Shown piece by piece: positions 22,389 to 30,832 of a stretch of 64,000 nucleotides of DNA. The stretch is taken from positions 96,210-160,209 of the forward strand of contig JAETSB010000005.1 of NCBI GenBank assembly GCA_021769865.1, read 5' to 3'. This DNA is from Oscillospiraceae bacterium. Lineage in GTDB: Bacteria > Bacillota > Clostridia > Oscillospirales > Oscillospiraceae. The notes under the pieces were generated by a model. It searched no databases and was not told the DNA's origin. It saw only the letters and a list, made by a program, of their open reading frames with translations. A program made the position numbers and the translations under genes. Within the stretch, counting starts at the first letter, position 1; the number at the start of each line of letters is the position of its first letter.

Positions 22389-22898
22389 ATGAGCGTCTAT
22401 TTTTACGGCTGCGTCACCCTGGACGGCTACCTGGCGGCGAAGGACCACAGCCTTCGCTGGCTCCACCAGACCGGGACGGCGGAGGAGACGGGCTATGAGA
22501 ATTTTTACGCCCAAATGGACGTGACCCTCATGGGGCGGCGGACCTTCCGGGAGGTGGAGAAGCTGGGGAACCCGGCGGAGGTCTACCCCACGACGGAAAA
22601 TTATGTCTTTACCCACCGGCCGCTGGACCGGGCGGGCTTCACCGCCGTCGGCGGAGACCCGGCGGCCTTTGTGGAGGGCCTGGGCCGGGAGAAACACATT
22701 TGGGTCGTCGGCGGGAACACGATTCTGACCCCGCTGCTGGACCGGGACCTGGTGGACCATCTGATCATCCAGGTGGCCCCGGTGCTGCTGGGGGAGGGAA
22801 TCCCCCTCTTTACGCAGAGGGAGGCCCTCCGGCGGTTCCGGCTGGAGGCGGCGCGGCAATACGGTCCGTTCGCGGAGCTGGCTTATAGCAGGCTGTAG
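22389..22898 (+). CDS. Dihydrofolate reductase family protein (RibD C-terminal type)
   Basis: This 169-residue oxidoreductase-fold protein is related to RibD-C/YyaP. It shows VTLDGYLAAKDHSLRWL at the N terminus, VTLMGRRTFREVE near 49-61 and the NADPH-site IWVVGGNTILTPLL near 104-117. Such proteins are usually NADPH-dependent reductases of unknown substrate; true DHFR activity is not implied. AGGAGG lies eight bases before the ATG. It is monocistronic, with a strong promoter and terminator. Confidence 0.85.
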   Translation: MSVYFYGCVTLDGYLAAKDHSLRWLHQTGTAEETGYENFYAQMDVTLMGRRTFREVEKLGNPAEVYPTTENYVFTHRPLDRAGFTAVGGDPAAFVEGLGREKHIWVVGGNTILTPLLDRDLVDHLIIQVAPVLLGEGIPLFTQREALRRFRLEAARQYGPFAELAYSRL

Positions 22899-22922
22899 CT
22901 CGCCCGGCCCATGGAGAACAAA

Positions 22923-22955
22923 ACACCGCGCCCCAGCCGGGGTGCGGCGTTTTTT
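22923..22955. terminator. Bidirectional terminator
   Basis: ACACCGCGCCCC pairs with GGGGTGCGGCGT (two wobbles) and is followed by TTTTTT on the plus strand; TTTTGTT follows on the minus strand. It separates the converging reductase gene and the pyrimidine operon. Confidence 0.8.
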
Positions 22956-22959
22956 GATG

Positions 22960-23664
22960 TCAGTACCGGTTCCGGATCACGTCCCGATGGCTCCCATCCT
23001 CCAGATCCACGAACCGGACGAAGAGGGACACCTTGTTCTCGGGGTGCAGGGCCTCCCAGACCTGGTCCGCCAGGGCCTCCGGCGTCTTGGCGTCCAGGGA
23101 CACCCGCTCCGGCTCTCCCTCGAAGGAGGGCAGGGGGGTTCCGTCTCCCATGTAGGTGTGGAGGAAGCGGCCCTCGCCGGGGAGAGGGGCGTCGTAGTGG
23201 TAGAAGTACCGGCAGCAGCAGGAGGGGTCCCCCTCGGCGCTCTTCAAAATGGAGAGCTGGAAGCTGCCGTCGGGGCTCAGCAGTCCGGAGACGCGGGGGG
23301 TGTAATTGGGCGCGTCCGGCTCAAAGGTCCGGCTTTTCAGGGCCTCGGCAAAGGTGCGGCCCTCCAGGATGTAGTCCCGCACGGTGTCCGTCTGGTCCCC
23401 GTTGGTGACGATGAGGCCCCGGCCAACCTTCCGCACGGGGTGATAGATGATGAGACTGGGGTCCGTCATCTTGGCGGGATCGTGGGCCTCCGTGCGGATG
23501 CCGTCCTCCGTGGGGACGAAGACCCGGTTCCGGGAGTTCTCGCTGCGGCCCATGATGAAGTACACGGCCACGGCCTGTTTCCCGTCCGCGCTCTTCCCCA
23601 GGACGATGCCCCGCCCGGGGTAGGGGTTGCCTTTCAGCAGGTCGAGAAGGTTCAGCTGTTCCAT
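22960..23664 (-). CDS. IMP cyclohydrolase (PurO-like family)
   Basis: This 234-residue protein matches the stand-alone IMP cyclohydrolase family related to archaeal PurO, which closes FAICAR to IMP, the last step of purine synthesis. Characteristic segments are NPYPGRGIVLGKS, AVYFIMGRSENSRNRVF, DPSLIIYHPV, FEPDAPNYTPRVSG and LPSFEGEPERVSL. It starts at the ATG complementary to 23662-23664. It is the last gene of the pyrimidine operon. Its presence implies that a PurH without a working cyclohydrolase domain, or a PurP, is used elsewhere; not visible here. Confidence 0.85.
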   Translation of the reverse strand: MEQLNLLDLLKGNPYPGRGIVLGKSADGKQAVAVYFIMGRSENSRNRVFVPTEDGIRTEAHDPAKMTDPSLIIYHPVRKVGRGLIVTNGDQTDTVRDYILEGRTFAEALKSRTFEPDAPNYTPRVSGLLSPDGSFQLSILKSAEGDPSCCCRYFYHYDAPLPGEGRFLHTYMGDGTPLPSFEGEPERVSLDAKTPEALADQVWEALHPENKVSLFVRFVDLEDGSHRDVIRNRY

Positions 23665-23687
23665 ATCCGTCCTCCGCAGTAAAATAT

Positions 23688-24209
23688 TCAGCTCATGGTG
23701 AGCAGTTTTTTCCGCTCCCGCCAGTCGGGGAGATATTGTTCCAACAGGGCGTAGAATCGGGGCCCGTGGTTCTTCTCGCGGATGTGGCAGAGCTCGTGGA
23801 CCACCACCAGTTCTACGGCCTCCTCCGGGCAGTTCATGAGGAAGCAGGAGAAGCAGAGGCTGTTCTTGGCCGAGCAGCTGCCGTAGCGCTTCCGGGCCGT
23901 GGTGACCTTGAAGCCTGTGGGGGCCACGCCCATTGTTTTGCTCCACCATGCGATTTTTTCCGGCAGCTCCGCCCGGGCCCGGGCCTTTAACATCTCGATC
24001 TCCGCCGCCGTGGGGGCGGGCGGGCGCCGGGCGGCCCGTTCCCGCTGGATCGCCACGTGCTTTTCGATCCAGGCGGCGTGAGCGCCGACGAAGGCGTCGA
24101 TCCGCGCCTGGGAACAGCGCAGGGGGGCCCGCACCAGCAGCCGCCCGTCGGCGGTAACCTCCAGGGCCAGGGTCCTCCGGCGGGAGCGGATGAGCTCGTA
24201 AGGTTCCAT
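23688..24209 (-). CDS. YgjP/SprT-like zinc metallopeptidase (DUF45)
   Basis: This 173-residue protein has a C-terminal zinc site HELCHIREKNHGPRFY (HExxH near 138-142 with a further His), preceded by the conserved KRYGSCSAKNSLCFSCFLMN. This is the YgjP family, one-domain M48-like or SprT-like peptidases whose substrates are mostly unknown. It lies two bases after pyrI and 23 bases before the IMP cyclohydrolase, within the pyrimidine operon. Confidence 0.88.
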   Translation of the reverse strand: MEPYELIRSRRRTLALEVTADGRLLVRAPLRCSQARIDAFVGAHAAWIEKHVAIQRERAARRPPAPTAAEIEMLKARARAELPEKIAWWSKTMGVAPTGFKVTTARKRYGSCSAKNSLCFSCFLMNCPEEAVELVVVHELCHIREKNHGPRFYALLEQYLPDWRERKKLLTMS

Positions 24210-24211
24210 CG

Positions 24212-24640
24212 TTAAAGGTTCTTTTTCCCCTTGGCGGTGTCGCAGTAGGCGCAGCGGTAGACGTGCTTCTCCGGGTCACTGAGGAGGAAGACCGCGTCCA
24301 GCTGGGGCTCCGCCACGGTGATGCACCGGGGGTTCTTGCAGCGGATGATGTTCACCAGCTTCTTCGGCGGCTCCAGGCGGCGCTTCTCCACCCGCTTGCC
24401 GTCCCGGATGATGTTGACGGTGATCTTGTCGTCGATATAGCCCAGCACGTCCACGTCCACCTCCATGGGGGAGTCGATCTTGATGATGTCTTTTTTCCCC
24501 ATGCGGCCGCTGCGTACGTTTTTGATGATGGCCACGGAGCAGTCCAGCCGGTCCAGGTGGAGGTACTTGTAAATGTCCATGCTCTTGCCCGCCTGGATGT
24601 GATCCAGGACGACGCCGTTTTGGATGCTGTCGATGTTCAT
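24212..24640 (-). CDS. pyrI: Aspartate carbamoyltransferase regulatory subunit
   Basis: This 142-residue PyrI binds nucleotide effectors and the catalytic trimers. The N-terminal allosteric domain (about 1-95) includes GVVLDHIQAGKSMDIYKYL. The C-terminal zinc domain has CKNPRC and CAYC, the four zinc cysteines that contact PyrB. Feedback by CTP/UTP is expected for the PyrBI holoenzyme. It lies 17 bases after pyrB. Confidence 0.96.
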   Translation of the reverse strand: MNIDSIQNGVVLDHIQAGKSMDIYKYLHLDRLDCSVAIIKNVRSGRMGKKDIIKIDSPMEVDVDVLGYIDDKITVNIIRDGKRVEKRRLEPPKKLVNIIRCKNPRCITVAEPQLDAVFLLSDPEKHVYRCAYCDTAKGKKNL

Positions 24641-24657
24641 AGAGTCCTCCCCTTTCT

Positions 24658-25578
24658 TCAGACGCAGATGTCCAGCAGCTTCAGGATCAGCGCCATGCGG
24701 ATGAACTTGCCGTTTTTCACCTGCTTCCAGTAGGCGGCCCGGGGGTCCCTGTCCACCGCCACGGAGATCTCGTTCACCCGGGGCAGGGGGTGGAGGATGG
24801 AGAGGTCCGGCTTGGCGTTTTCCAGCTTCTCCGGGGTGAGGATATAGCTGTCTTTCAGGCGGAGGTAGTCCTCCTCGTTGAAGAAGCGCTCCTTCTGGAC
24901 CCGGGTCATGTAGAGGATGTCCAGGTTCGGGATGACGCTTTCCAGGCTGTCGGTCTGCTGGTAGGGGATGCCCCGCTTTTTCAGGGCCTCCTCCTTCACG
25001 TACCGGGGGAGTTTCAACTCCGTGGGGGAGATGAGGACAAAGTTGATGTTCTCATACCGGCTGAGGGCGTTCACCAGGGAGTGGACCGTCCGGCCGAATT
25101 TCAGGTCTCCGCAGAAACCGATGGTGAAGCCGTCCAGCCGCCCCTTCTCCCGGTGGATGGTCAGCAGGTCCGTCAAAGTCTGGGTGGGGTGGTTGTGCCC
25201 GCCGTCCCCGGCGTTGATGATGGGGACCTCGCTGAACTGAGCGGCGGCGTAGGGCGCGCCCTCTTTCGGGTGGCGCATGGCGATGATGTCGGCGTAGCAG
25301 CTCACCGTGTGGACGGTGTCCCCCACGGTCTCCCCCTTGGCGGTGGAGCTGGAGGCGGCCTCGGAGAAGCCCAGGACGCCGCCCCCCAGGGCCAGCATGG
25401 CGGACTCGAAGGAGAGGCGGGTCCGGGTGGAGGGCTCGAAGAAGAGGGTGGCCAGCTGCTTGTGGGCGCAGGCGTCCTGGTACTTGGCGGGGTTTGCGAG
25501 GATGTCCTCCGCCGTGGCGATCAGCTCGCTGATCTCCTCCACGGTGAGGTCCGTGACGTCAATGATGTTTCTGGGCAT
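24658..25578 (-). CDS. pyrB: Aspartate carbamoyltransferase catalytic subunit
   Basis: This 306-residue enzyme forms carbamoyl aspartate from aspartate and carbamoyl phosphate. [15 protein letters not shown] near 47-61 carries the carbamoyl phosphate site, and [23 protein letters not shown] and HPLPRVNEI are also conserved. The chosen start is the ATG complementary to 25576-25578 (MPRNIIDV) with AAAGGAGC before it; codons further upstream in frame are not family-like. It follows pyrE by 23 bases. Confidence 0.97.
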   Translation of the reverse strand: MPRNIIDVTDLTVEEISELIATAEDILANPAKYQDACAHKQLATLFFEPSTRTRLSFESAMLALGGGVLGFSEAASSSTAKGETVGDTVHTVSCYADIIAMRHPKEGAPYAAAQFSEVPIINAGDGGHNHPTQTLTDLLTIHREKGRLDGFTIGFCGDLKFGRTVHSLVNALSRYENINFVLISPTELKLPRYVKEEALKKRGIPYQQTDSLESVIPNLDILYMTRVQKERFFNEEDYLRLKDSYILTPEKLENAKPDLSILHPLPRVNEISVAVDRDPRAAYWKQVKNGKFIRMALILKLLDICV

Positions 25579-25601
25579 AGGCGCTCCTTTCTTTGGTCCG
25601 G

Positions 25602-26237
25602 TCAATCTCTCCAGCTTTCGTCCGACGGGTTCGCCCGGAACGCTTTCAGGCGCTGGATGTCCTCCGGTTTGATCTTCCCCTCCGCCGCGGCGATGTCGCA
25701 CACCGCGTCGAAGTTGGAGAGGCTGTAATTTGTCACGTTGGCCGCCGCCAGCCGGTCCAGGCCCTTTTGCAGGCCGTAGGTGAAGATGGACACCACGCCC
25801 AGCACCTCCGCCCCGGCCTCCCGCAGGGCTTCCACCACGTCGATACAGCTTCCGGCGGTGGAGATCAGGTCTTCGACAACGACGACCCGCTGTCCGGGCT
25901 CCAGCTTCCCCTCGATGCGGTTCTGCCGCCCGTGGTCCTTGCCGCTGGAGCGGACGTAGCCCATGGGCAGGCCCATGAGGTGGCCCGCGATGGCGGCGTG
26001 GGCGATGCCGGCGGTGGAGGTGCCCATGAGGACCTCCACATTGGGATAGTGCTTGCAGATCAGGTCCACCAGGCCCTCCTCCACGTGGGTCCGGACCTCC
26101 GGCGCCGTGAGGGTCAGGCGGTTGTCGCAGTAGATGGGGCTCTTGATGCCGCTGGCCCAGGTGAAGGGCTCGTCCGGGCGGAGGAACACCGCGCCGATGG
26201 AGAGCAGGTCGTGGGCAATGGTCTGTTCACGGGTCAT
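25602..26237 (-). CDS. pyrE: Orotate phosphoribosyltransferase
   Basis: This 211-residue enzyme joins orotate to PRPP to give OMP. The PRPP-binding loop is [13 protein letters not shown] (about 115-127), and the flexible loop region [14 protein letters not shown] supplies catalytic basic residues. It lies 16 bases after pyrF. Length is normal for bacterial PyrE. Confidence 0.97.
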   Translation of the reverse strand: MTREQTIAHDLLSIGAVFLRPDEPFTWASGIKSPIYCDNRLTLTAPEVRTHVEEGLVDLICKHYPNVEVLMGTSTAGIAHAAIAGHLMGLPMGYVRSSGKDHGRQNRIEGKLEPGQRVVVVEDLISTAGSCIDVVEALREAGAEVLGVVSIFTYGLQKGLDRLAAANVTNYSLSNFDAVCDIAAAEGKIKPEDIQRLKAFRANPSDESWRD

Positions 26238-26253
26238 GAGGAGTACTCCTTTC

Positions 26254-26958
26254 TCATCCTAAAAATTCACTTACCGCCCGGCGGTACGCCTCCACCGGGT
26301 CCGGGTCCTTCGTGATGGGACGGCCCATGACAATGTAGTCACAGCCGTTTTTCGCCGCCTGTTCTGGGGTCATCACCCGCTTCTGGTCCCCCGCGTCCCC
26401 GCCGGCGAAGCGCACGCCGGGGGTGACGGTGCAGAAGCCCGCCCCGCAGCGCTCCTTGACCAGGGCGGCTTCCAGAGGGGAGCAGACCACGCCGTCCAGG
26501 CCGCTGGCGGCGGCGTTTCGGGCGTAGGAGAGGACCGTCTCCGCCATAGGGGTGTCAATCAGCAGCTCGTTTTTCAGGGCCTCCGCGTCGGTGGAGGTGA
26601 GCTGGGTGACGGCGATGAGCAGGGGCCGCGTTCCGTCGGGCCGGGTCAGGCCCTCCAGGGCCGCCCTCATCATGGCGGAGGTCCCGGCGGCGTGGAGGTT
26701 TACCATGTCCACGTCCAGGCCGGAGAGGACCGCCATGGCCCGCTTCACCGTGTTGGGAATGTCGTGGAGCTTCAGGTCCAGAAAAATCCTGTGTCCCCGG
26801 GCCTTGATCTCCCGGACGACGGACGGGCCCTCGGCGTAGTAAAGCTCCATGCCGATTTTCACAAAGGGTTTTTCCTCCCCGGCGGGAAACCGGTCCAGAA
26901 ACCGCAGGGTCTCCTCCCGGGTGGGAAAGTCCAGGGCGATGATGACGTCCTTAGCCAT
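26254..26958 (-). CDS. pyrF: Orotidine 5'-phosphate decarboxylase
   Basis: This 234-residue TIM-barrel enzyme produces [27 protein letters not shown] and the catalytic [17 protein letters not shown] (Lys-x-His-Asp) are clear, and [13 protein letters not shown] binds phosphate near the C terminus. The start overlaps pyrD by eight bases, indicating translational coupling. Confidence 0.97.
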   Translation of the reverse strand: MAKDVIIALDFPTREETLRFLDRFPAGEEKPFVKIGMELYYAEGPSVVREIKARGHRIFLDLKLHDIPNTVKRAMAVLSGLDVDMVNLHAAGTSAMMRAALEGLTRPDGTRPLLIAVTQLTSTDAEALKNELLIDTPMAETVLSYARNAAASGLDGVVCSPLEAALVKERCGAGFCTVTPGVRFAGGDAGDQKRVMTPEQAAKNGCDYIVMGRPITKDPDPVEAYRRAVSEFLG

Positions 26959-27868
26959 GGTGCGCTCCTCCTGTCAAATCAGAAATATGTTCCACGCCCA
27001 GCCGCTCACAGAGGTTGGGCAGGTCCTCGATGATGGTTTTGCAGGCCCAGGGGTCCCGCAGGTTCGCCGCCCCCACCTCCACGGCGGAGGCCCCCGCCAG
27101 CATCATTTCGGCGGCGGTCTCGGCGCTGTCCACGCCGCCGCAGCCGATGATGGGCAGCTTCACGGCCTCGTACACGTCCCATACCATCCGCAATGCCACC
27201 GGGAAGACGGCGGGGCCGGAGAGGCCCCCGGTGCGGTTGGCGAGAAGGGGCCGCTTCGTGTTCAGGTCGATGCGCATGCCCAGCAGGGTGTTGATGAGGC
27301 ACAGGCCGTCGGCCCCTTCCGCTTCACAGGCTCGGGCGATCTCCGCGATGTCCGTCACGTTGGGGCCGAGCTTCAGGAAGACGGGCTTTTTGGTCGCCGT
27401 CCGGACGGCCCGGGTGACGGCGGCGGCGCTGTGGGGGTCCGAGCCGAAGTTCTTCCCCCCGGCGTGAACGTTGGGGCAAGAGATGTTAACCTCCAGGATT
27501 TTGACCTGCTCCGCGTCTTCCAGCATCCTGCAGTTCTCCGCGTACTCCTCCAGGGAGAAGCCGCAGACGTTGGCGATGACCGGGCCGTGGAAGATCTTCG
27601 CGATGTTGGGGAGCTCCTCCCGGAGGACCGCCTCCATGCCGGGGTTCTGGAGGCCCACGGCGTTCAGCATCCCGGCGGCGGACTCAGCGATGCGGGGCTG
27701 GGGATTGCCGGGGCGGGGGGCCCGGGTGGTGCCCTTCCAGGAAAAGGAGCCCAGGATGTCCAGGTCGTACAATTCCGCGAATTCCCGGCCATAGCCGAAG
27801 GTCCCGGAGGCAGGGACAATGGGGTTTTTCAAGGTCACGCCCGCCAGCGTGACGGACAGGTCTACCAT
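26951..27868 (-). CDS. pyrD: Dihydroorotate dehydrogenase B, catalytic subunit
   Basis: This 305-residue FMN enzyme oxidises dihydroorotate to orotate and passes electrons to Pyr[21 protein letters not shown] holds the class 1B active-site cysteine region, with [13 protein letters not shown] and [20 protein letters not shown] near the C terminus. The start is the ATG complementary to 27866-27868 ([11 protein letters not shown]), which is a typical PyrD start. It overlaps pyrK by seven bases and pyrF by eight. Confidence 0.96.
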   Translation of the reverse strand: MVDLSVTLAGVTLKNPIVPASGTFGYGREFAELYDLDILGSFSWKGTTRAPRPGNPQPRIAESAAGMLNAVGLQNPGMEAVLREELPNIAKIFHGPVIANVCGFSLEEYAENCRMLEDAEQVKILEVNISCPNVHAGGKNFGSDPHSAAAVTRAVRTATKKPVFLKLGPNVTDIAEIARACEAEGADGLCLINTLLGMRIDLNTKRPLLANRTGGLSGPAVFPVALRMVWDVYEAVKLPIIGCGGVDSAETAAEMMLAGASAVEVGAANLRDPWACKTIIEDLPNLCERLGVEHISDLTGGAHHG

Positions 27869-28599
27869 ACGATGTCCTCCTTTTGGAACACGGGCCCGTC
27901 CTTGCACACCCGGCGGGGGCCCTGTTTCGTCTGGATGGTGCAGCCCACGCAGGCCCCGAAGCCGCAGGCCATCCGGGCCTCGAAGCTGAACTGCCCCCCG
28001 GAGAGCTGTGGCAGGGCGTGGACGGCTTTCAGCATGGGCGTGGGGCCGCAGGCCAGGACATACTGCCCTTCCGGCAGGGTTTTCAGCACGTCTGTGACAA
28101 AGCCTCTCGTCCCCAGGCTTCCGTCCTCCGTGGCAATATGGACCTCCAGGCCCAGGGCGGCGAACTCCTCCCGGTAAAATGCGTCCGCTTTCGAGCGGAA
28201 GCCCAGGACGGCCCTGGGCCGCCGCCCCGCCGCGATCATGCGTTTCGCCAGGCCGTAGAGCGGCGCGATGCCGATGCCGCCGCCTGTCAGGACGGCGTTT
28301 TCCGGCACGGCGGAGAGATCGAAGCCGTTCCCCAGGCCCGACAGCGTGTCCAATTCCGTTCCGGCGGGGAGGCGGACCAGTTGCCTCGTGCCCGCTCCCG
28401 CCTCTTTTACCAGGAGCAGGAGACGGCCCTCATCCCAGTCGCAGACGGAGATGGGACGGCGAAGGAACTTCCCCGGCAATTCGAGATTGACAAACTGCCC
28501 CGGGGCCGTGACGGCGGAGGTATCCCCGGCGAGGGTCAGCTCCCACACGTCCCCGGTCAACTGCCGGGCTTGTTCCAGAGTAAATGCGGATTTCGTCAT
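27862..28599 (-). CDS. pyrK: Dihydroorotate dehydrogenase electron transfer subunit
   Basis: This 245-residue FAD and [2Fe-2S] protein links PyrD to NAD. It has the flavin-binding RRPISVCDWDEG, the NAD-site TGGGIGIAPLYGLAKRM, and C-terminal cysteines CGFGACVGCTIQTKQGPRRV followed by CKDGPVF, which bind the cluster. It overlaps pyrC by four bases. Confidence 0.96.
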   Translation of the reverse strand: MTKSAFTLEQARQLTGDVWELTLAGDTSAVTAPGQFVNLELPGKFLRRPISVCDWDEGRLLLLVKEAGAGTRQLVRLPAGTELDTLSGLGNGFDLSAVPENAVLTGGGIGIAPLYGLAKRMIAAGRRPRAVLGFRSKADAFYREEFAALGLEVHIATEDGSLGTRGFVTDVLKTLPEGQYVLACGPTPMLKAVHALPQLSGGQFSFEARMACGFGACVGCTIQTKQGPRRVCKDGPVFQKEDIVW

Positions 28600-29933
28600 G
28601 GCTCTCCTCCTGACCGGCGGTCACGGCCCCGGACAATTCCAATAGTTCCATTGGGAGAGGGTTTCAACCCCTCCGGGAAGACGATGTTCCCATCCACAAT
28701 GGTCATACAGACGGCGGCCTCCACCCGCCGCCCGGCGAAGGGCGTGGCCCGGCCCAGGGAACGGAACCCCTCCGGGTTCACCACGCCGCTGCGGTCCAGG
28801 GACAGCACCGCCAAATCGGCGGGCTGGCCCTCCTCAATGGTCCCTCCGGGGAGGCCGAAGATTTTCCGGGGGTTGACGCACAGGGCGTTCAGGATAGTTT
28901 CCAGGGGGACCTTTCCGGTCTTCACCAGCTCCGTATACAGCACCGGGAAGGCACACTCCAGGCCCACGACCCCGTTAAGGCTGCCCCGGAGGCCCCGGGA
29001 TTTTTCCTCCGCCGAGTGGGGGGCGTGGTCCGTGGCGACGCAGTCCACCGTCCCGTCCAGCAGGCCCTCCACCAGGGCGTCCTGGTCGGCGGCGGAACGG
29101 ATGGGGGGATTCATCTTAAACCGCCCGTCGTCCTCCAGGTCCCCGTCGCAGAGGCAGAGGTAGTGGGGCCCGGTTTCGCAGGTGACGGGGAGGCCCTCGG
29201 CCTTCGCCCGCCGGACCAGCCCCACGCTCTCCTTCGTGGAGACATGGCAGACGTGGTAGCGGCAGCCCGTCTCCCGGACCAGTTGAAGATCCCGCTCCAC
29301 CTGCTTCCACTCGCTGGCGGGGTCGTTGCCGGGGAGGCCGTGCTTTTTAGCAAAGGTCCCATCGTGGACGCACCAGCCGGGCCTCAGCAGGGACTCGTCC
29401 TCACAGTGAGCAACGATGGGCCTGTCCAGCTTTTTGGCAAGCAGCATGGCCTGGCGCATCCTCTCCTCCGACTGGACGCCCCGGCCGTCGTCGGAGAAGC
29501 CGGGGACAAAGGGGGCCAGGGCGGCGAAGTCCGCCAGCGCTTCCCCTTTCTCCCCCCGGGTGATGGCCCCGTAGGAGTAGACGCGGACCCGGGCGTCCCG
29601 TTCGACGGCCTCCAGCTCTGGCCGGAGGCGGTCCGGGCTGTCGGGGACCGGGTCCAGGTTCGGCATGGCGCAGACGGCGGTATAGCCTCCCGCCGCCGCC
29701 GCCGCCGTGCCGGAGGCGATGGTCTCCTTATAAGAAAATCCAGGCTCTCGAAGATGAACGTGAACATCAACGAAACCTGGAACGACGAAACAATGATTCA
29801 ATTCCACGACGGCCGCGCCGTCTCGGGGAAGGCGGGGGGAAACGGAAACAATACGCCCTTCGGAAACGGCAATTTCCAGGGGCTGGAATCCCCCGTCGCG
29901 AAAGACGGACCCGCCGGTCAGCAGCAGACGCAT
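28596..29933 (-). CDS. pyrC: Dihydroorotase
   Basis: This 445-residue zinc amidohydrolase closes carbamoyl aspartate to dihydroorotate. HVHLREPGFSYKE holds the first metal histidines, CHVSTKESV and ATDHAPHSAEEKS hold further ligands and the catalytic Asp. It is the first gene of the operon, with an AGAGGAG Shine-Dalgarno and a short leader. There is no PyrR-type attenuator between promoter and start. Confidence 0.96.
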   Translation of the reverse strand: MRLLLTGGSVFRDGGFQPLEIAVSEGRIVSVSPRLPRDGAAVVELNHCFVVPGFVDVHVHLREPGFSYKETIASGTAAAAAGGYTAVCAMPNLDPVPDSPDRLRPELEAVERDARVRVYSYGAITRGEKGEALADFAALAPFVPGFSDDGRGVQSEERMRQAMLLAKKLDRPIVAHCEDESLLRPGWCVHDGTFAKKHGLPGNDPASEWKQVERDLQLVRETGCRYHVCHVSTKESVGLVRRAKAEGLPVTCETGPHYLCLCDGDLEDDGRFKMNPPIRSAADQDALVEGLLDGTVDCVATDHAPHSAEEKSRGLRGSLNGVVGLECAFPVLYTELVKTGKVPLETILNALCVNPRKIFGLPGGTIEEGQPADLAVLSLDRSGVVNPEGFRSLGRATPFAGRRVEAAVCMTIVDGNIVFPEGLKPSPNGTIGIVRGRDRRSGGEP

Positions 29934-29965
29934 AGACGCTCTCCTCTCCAGTTTCTCGAAGAGAC

Positions 29966-29994
29966 ATGATAGCCGAAAACAGGGGCTTTGTCAA
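29966..29994 (-). promoter_or_regulatory. Promoter of the pyrimidine operon
   Basis: On the minus strand TTGACA (29989-29994) and TATCAT (29966-29971) are 17 bases apart. The leader is about 27 bases, too short for a PyrR-binding attenuator, so control by the classic Bacillus mechanism is unlikely. The -35 lies immediately after the U-tract of the upstream terminator. Confidence 0.9.
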
Positions 29995-29995
29995 C

Positions 29996-30030
29996 AAAAA
30001 AATCTCCCGCCCTGGAGACCGGGGCGGGAG
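29996..30030 (-). terminator. Terminator of the 61-residue membrane protein gene
   Basis: CTCCCGCCC/GGGCGGGAG forms a 9-bp stem, followed on the minus strand by ATTTTTTTG, directly before the pyr promoter. Confidence 0.88.
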
Positions 30031-30036
30031 GACCGC

Positions 30037-30222
30037 TTATTCGTAAAGTTCCTCGTCGGCGTAGTCGTCGTATTCGGAGCTGAATCTCTGGCTCAGGCGC
30101 TTCTTCATGCCGCAGTATCCCACGCTGAGATCGTGCCAGCCGCCGATCAGCAGGCAGACGAACGCGGCGAAAGCCAGGCTGGCGCCGATGATCTTCATGA
30201 CCATGCTCGCGGTTTTGCTCAT
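30037..30222 (-). CDS. Small single-pass membrane protein
   Basis: This 61-residue protein has one membrane segment (about 9-28, MKIIGASLAFAAFVCLLIGG), a basic stretch (KKRLSQR) and an acidic tail rich in Asp, Glu and Tyr (EYDDYADEELYE). I do not recognise the family. A strong AGGAGG and a terminator of its own support that it is a real gene. It is divergent from secG. Confidence 0.75.
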   Translation of the reverse strand: MSKTASMVMKIIGASLAFAAFVCLLIGGWHDLSVGYCGMKKRLSQRFSSEYDDYADEELYE

Positions 30223-30338
30223 AACAGCTTCCTCCTAATGTCCAAAATCGAATCTATCATACACCATCTTTCCGCCTTTTACAAGAGGGAGTTTGCGGGC
30301 AGGGGAAAGAAGGGCCGGTTTCACGATGAAAATGGGGA

Positions 30339-30359
30339 CGAAAATTCGGAGAATTTTCG
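30339..30359. repeat. Perfect 9-bp inverted repeat upstream of secG promoter
   Basis: CGAAAATTC/GAATTTTCG with a three-base loop ends 11 bases before the secG -35. It has no U-tract, so an operator or structural role is more likely than termination. Confidence 0.5.
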
Positions 30360-30369
30360 CGAATACCCC

Positions 30370-30398
30370 TTGAAAACCGGGAAACGTTGTGGTATGAT
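30370..30398 (+). promoter_or_regulatory. Promoter of secG
   Basis: TTGAAA (30370-30375) and TATGAT (30393-30398) are 17 bases apart. Confidence 0.82.
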
Positions 30399-30455
30399 AA
30401 GAAGCTGTCAAACACGCTTCACGCTTCGCGTGATTTCATTTGGAGGTAGAACGTC

Positions 30456-30686
30456 TTGAAAATCGCCATCACTGTTTTGCAGCTCCTCTGCGGGCTGGGC
30501 ATCATCCTCATCGTGCTGTTCCAGTCCGGCAAGAGCGCCGGTCTCTCCGGCGCCATCGGCGGCGTGGCCGACTCCTTCCTGGCCAAGAACAAGGCCAAGA
30601 CCATGGACGCCAAGCTGGCCCGGGCCACCAAGTGGATCGGGGCCCTGTTCCTGGTCCTGACTCTGGTGCTGCTGATCCTCGGCTGA
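30456..30686 (+). CDS. secG: Preprotein translocase subunit SecG
   Basis: This 76-residue inner-membrane component of the SecYEG channel has two hydrophobic helices (about 2-22 and 56-75) flanking the conserved VLFQSGKSAGLSGAIGG and SFLAKNKAKTMD loop. The start is a TTG with TGGAGGT eight bases upstream. Its own promoter and terminator make it monocistronic. Confidence 0.95.
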   Translation: MKIAITVLQLLCGLGIILIVLFQSGKSAGLSGAIGGVADSFLAKNKAKTMDAKLARATKWIGALFLVLTLVLLILG

Positions 30687-30700
30687 GCAACGCAGACAAG

Positions 30701-30737
30701 CCGCCTCTCAGGCTTTCCTGGGGGGCGGTTTCCTTTT
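30701..30737 (+). terminator. Terminator of secG
   Basis: CCGCCTCTCAGG pairs imperfectly with CCTGGGGGGCGG and is followed by TTTCCTTTTT. Confidence 0.75.
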
Positions 30738-30749
30738 TGAAATTCTTTT

Positions 30750-30789
30750 CAAACAAATGTTTGCTTTTTGTCCTCCGGTGTGCTATACT
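30750..30789 (+). promoter_or_regulatory. lexA promoter with LexA-box-like palindrome
   Basis: TTGCTT (30761-30766) and TATACT (30784-30789) are 17 bases apart, with TGTGC giving an extended -10. CAAACAAATGTTTG (30750-30763) overlaps the -35 and resembles the Gram-positive SOS box CGAACATATGTTCG, keeping the AAC-N4-GTT core. Autorepression by LexA is inferred. Confidence 0.78.
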
Positions 30790-30832
30790 GAGGAAAATAC
30801 CTGCGTCCCGGCGGCGCTCAGGAGGTCCTGTT

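Noticed and set aside
29934..29965. PyrR-type attenuator or uracil-responsive leader before pyrC
   Set aside because: The leader is only about 27 bases and has no terminator/antiterminator pair.
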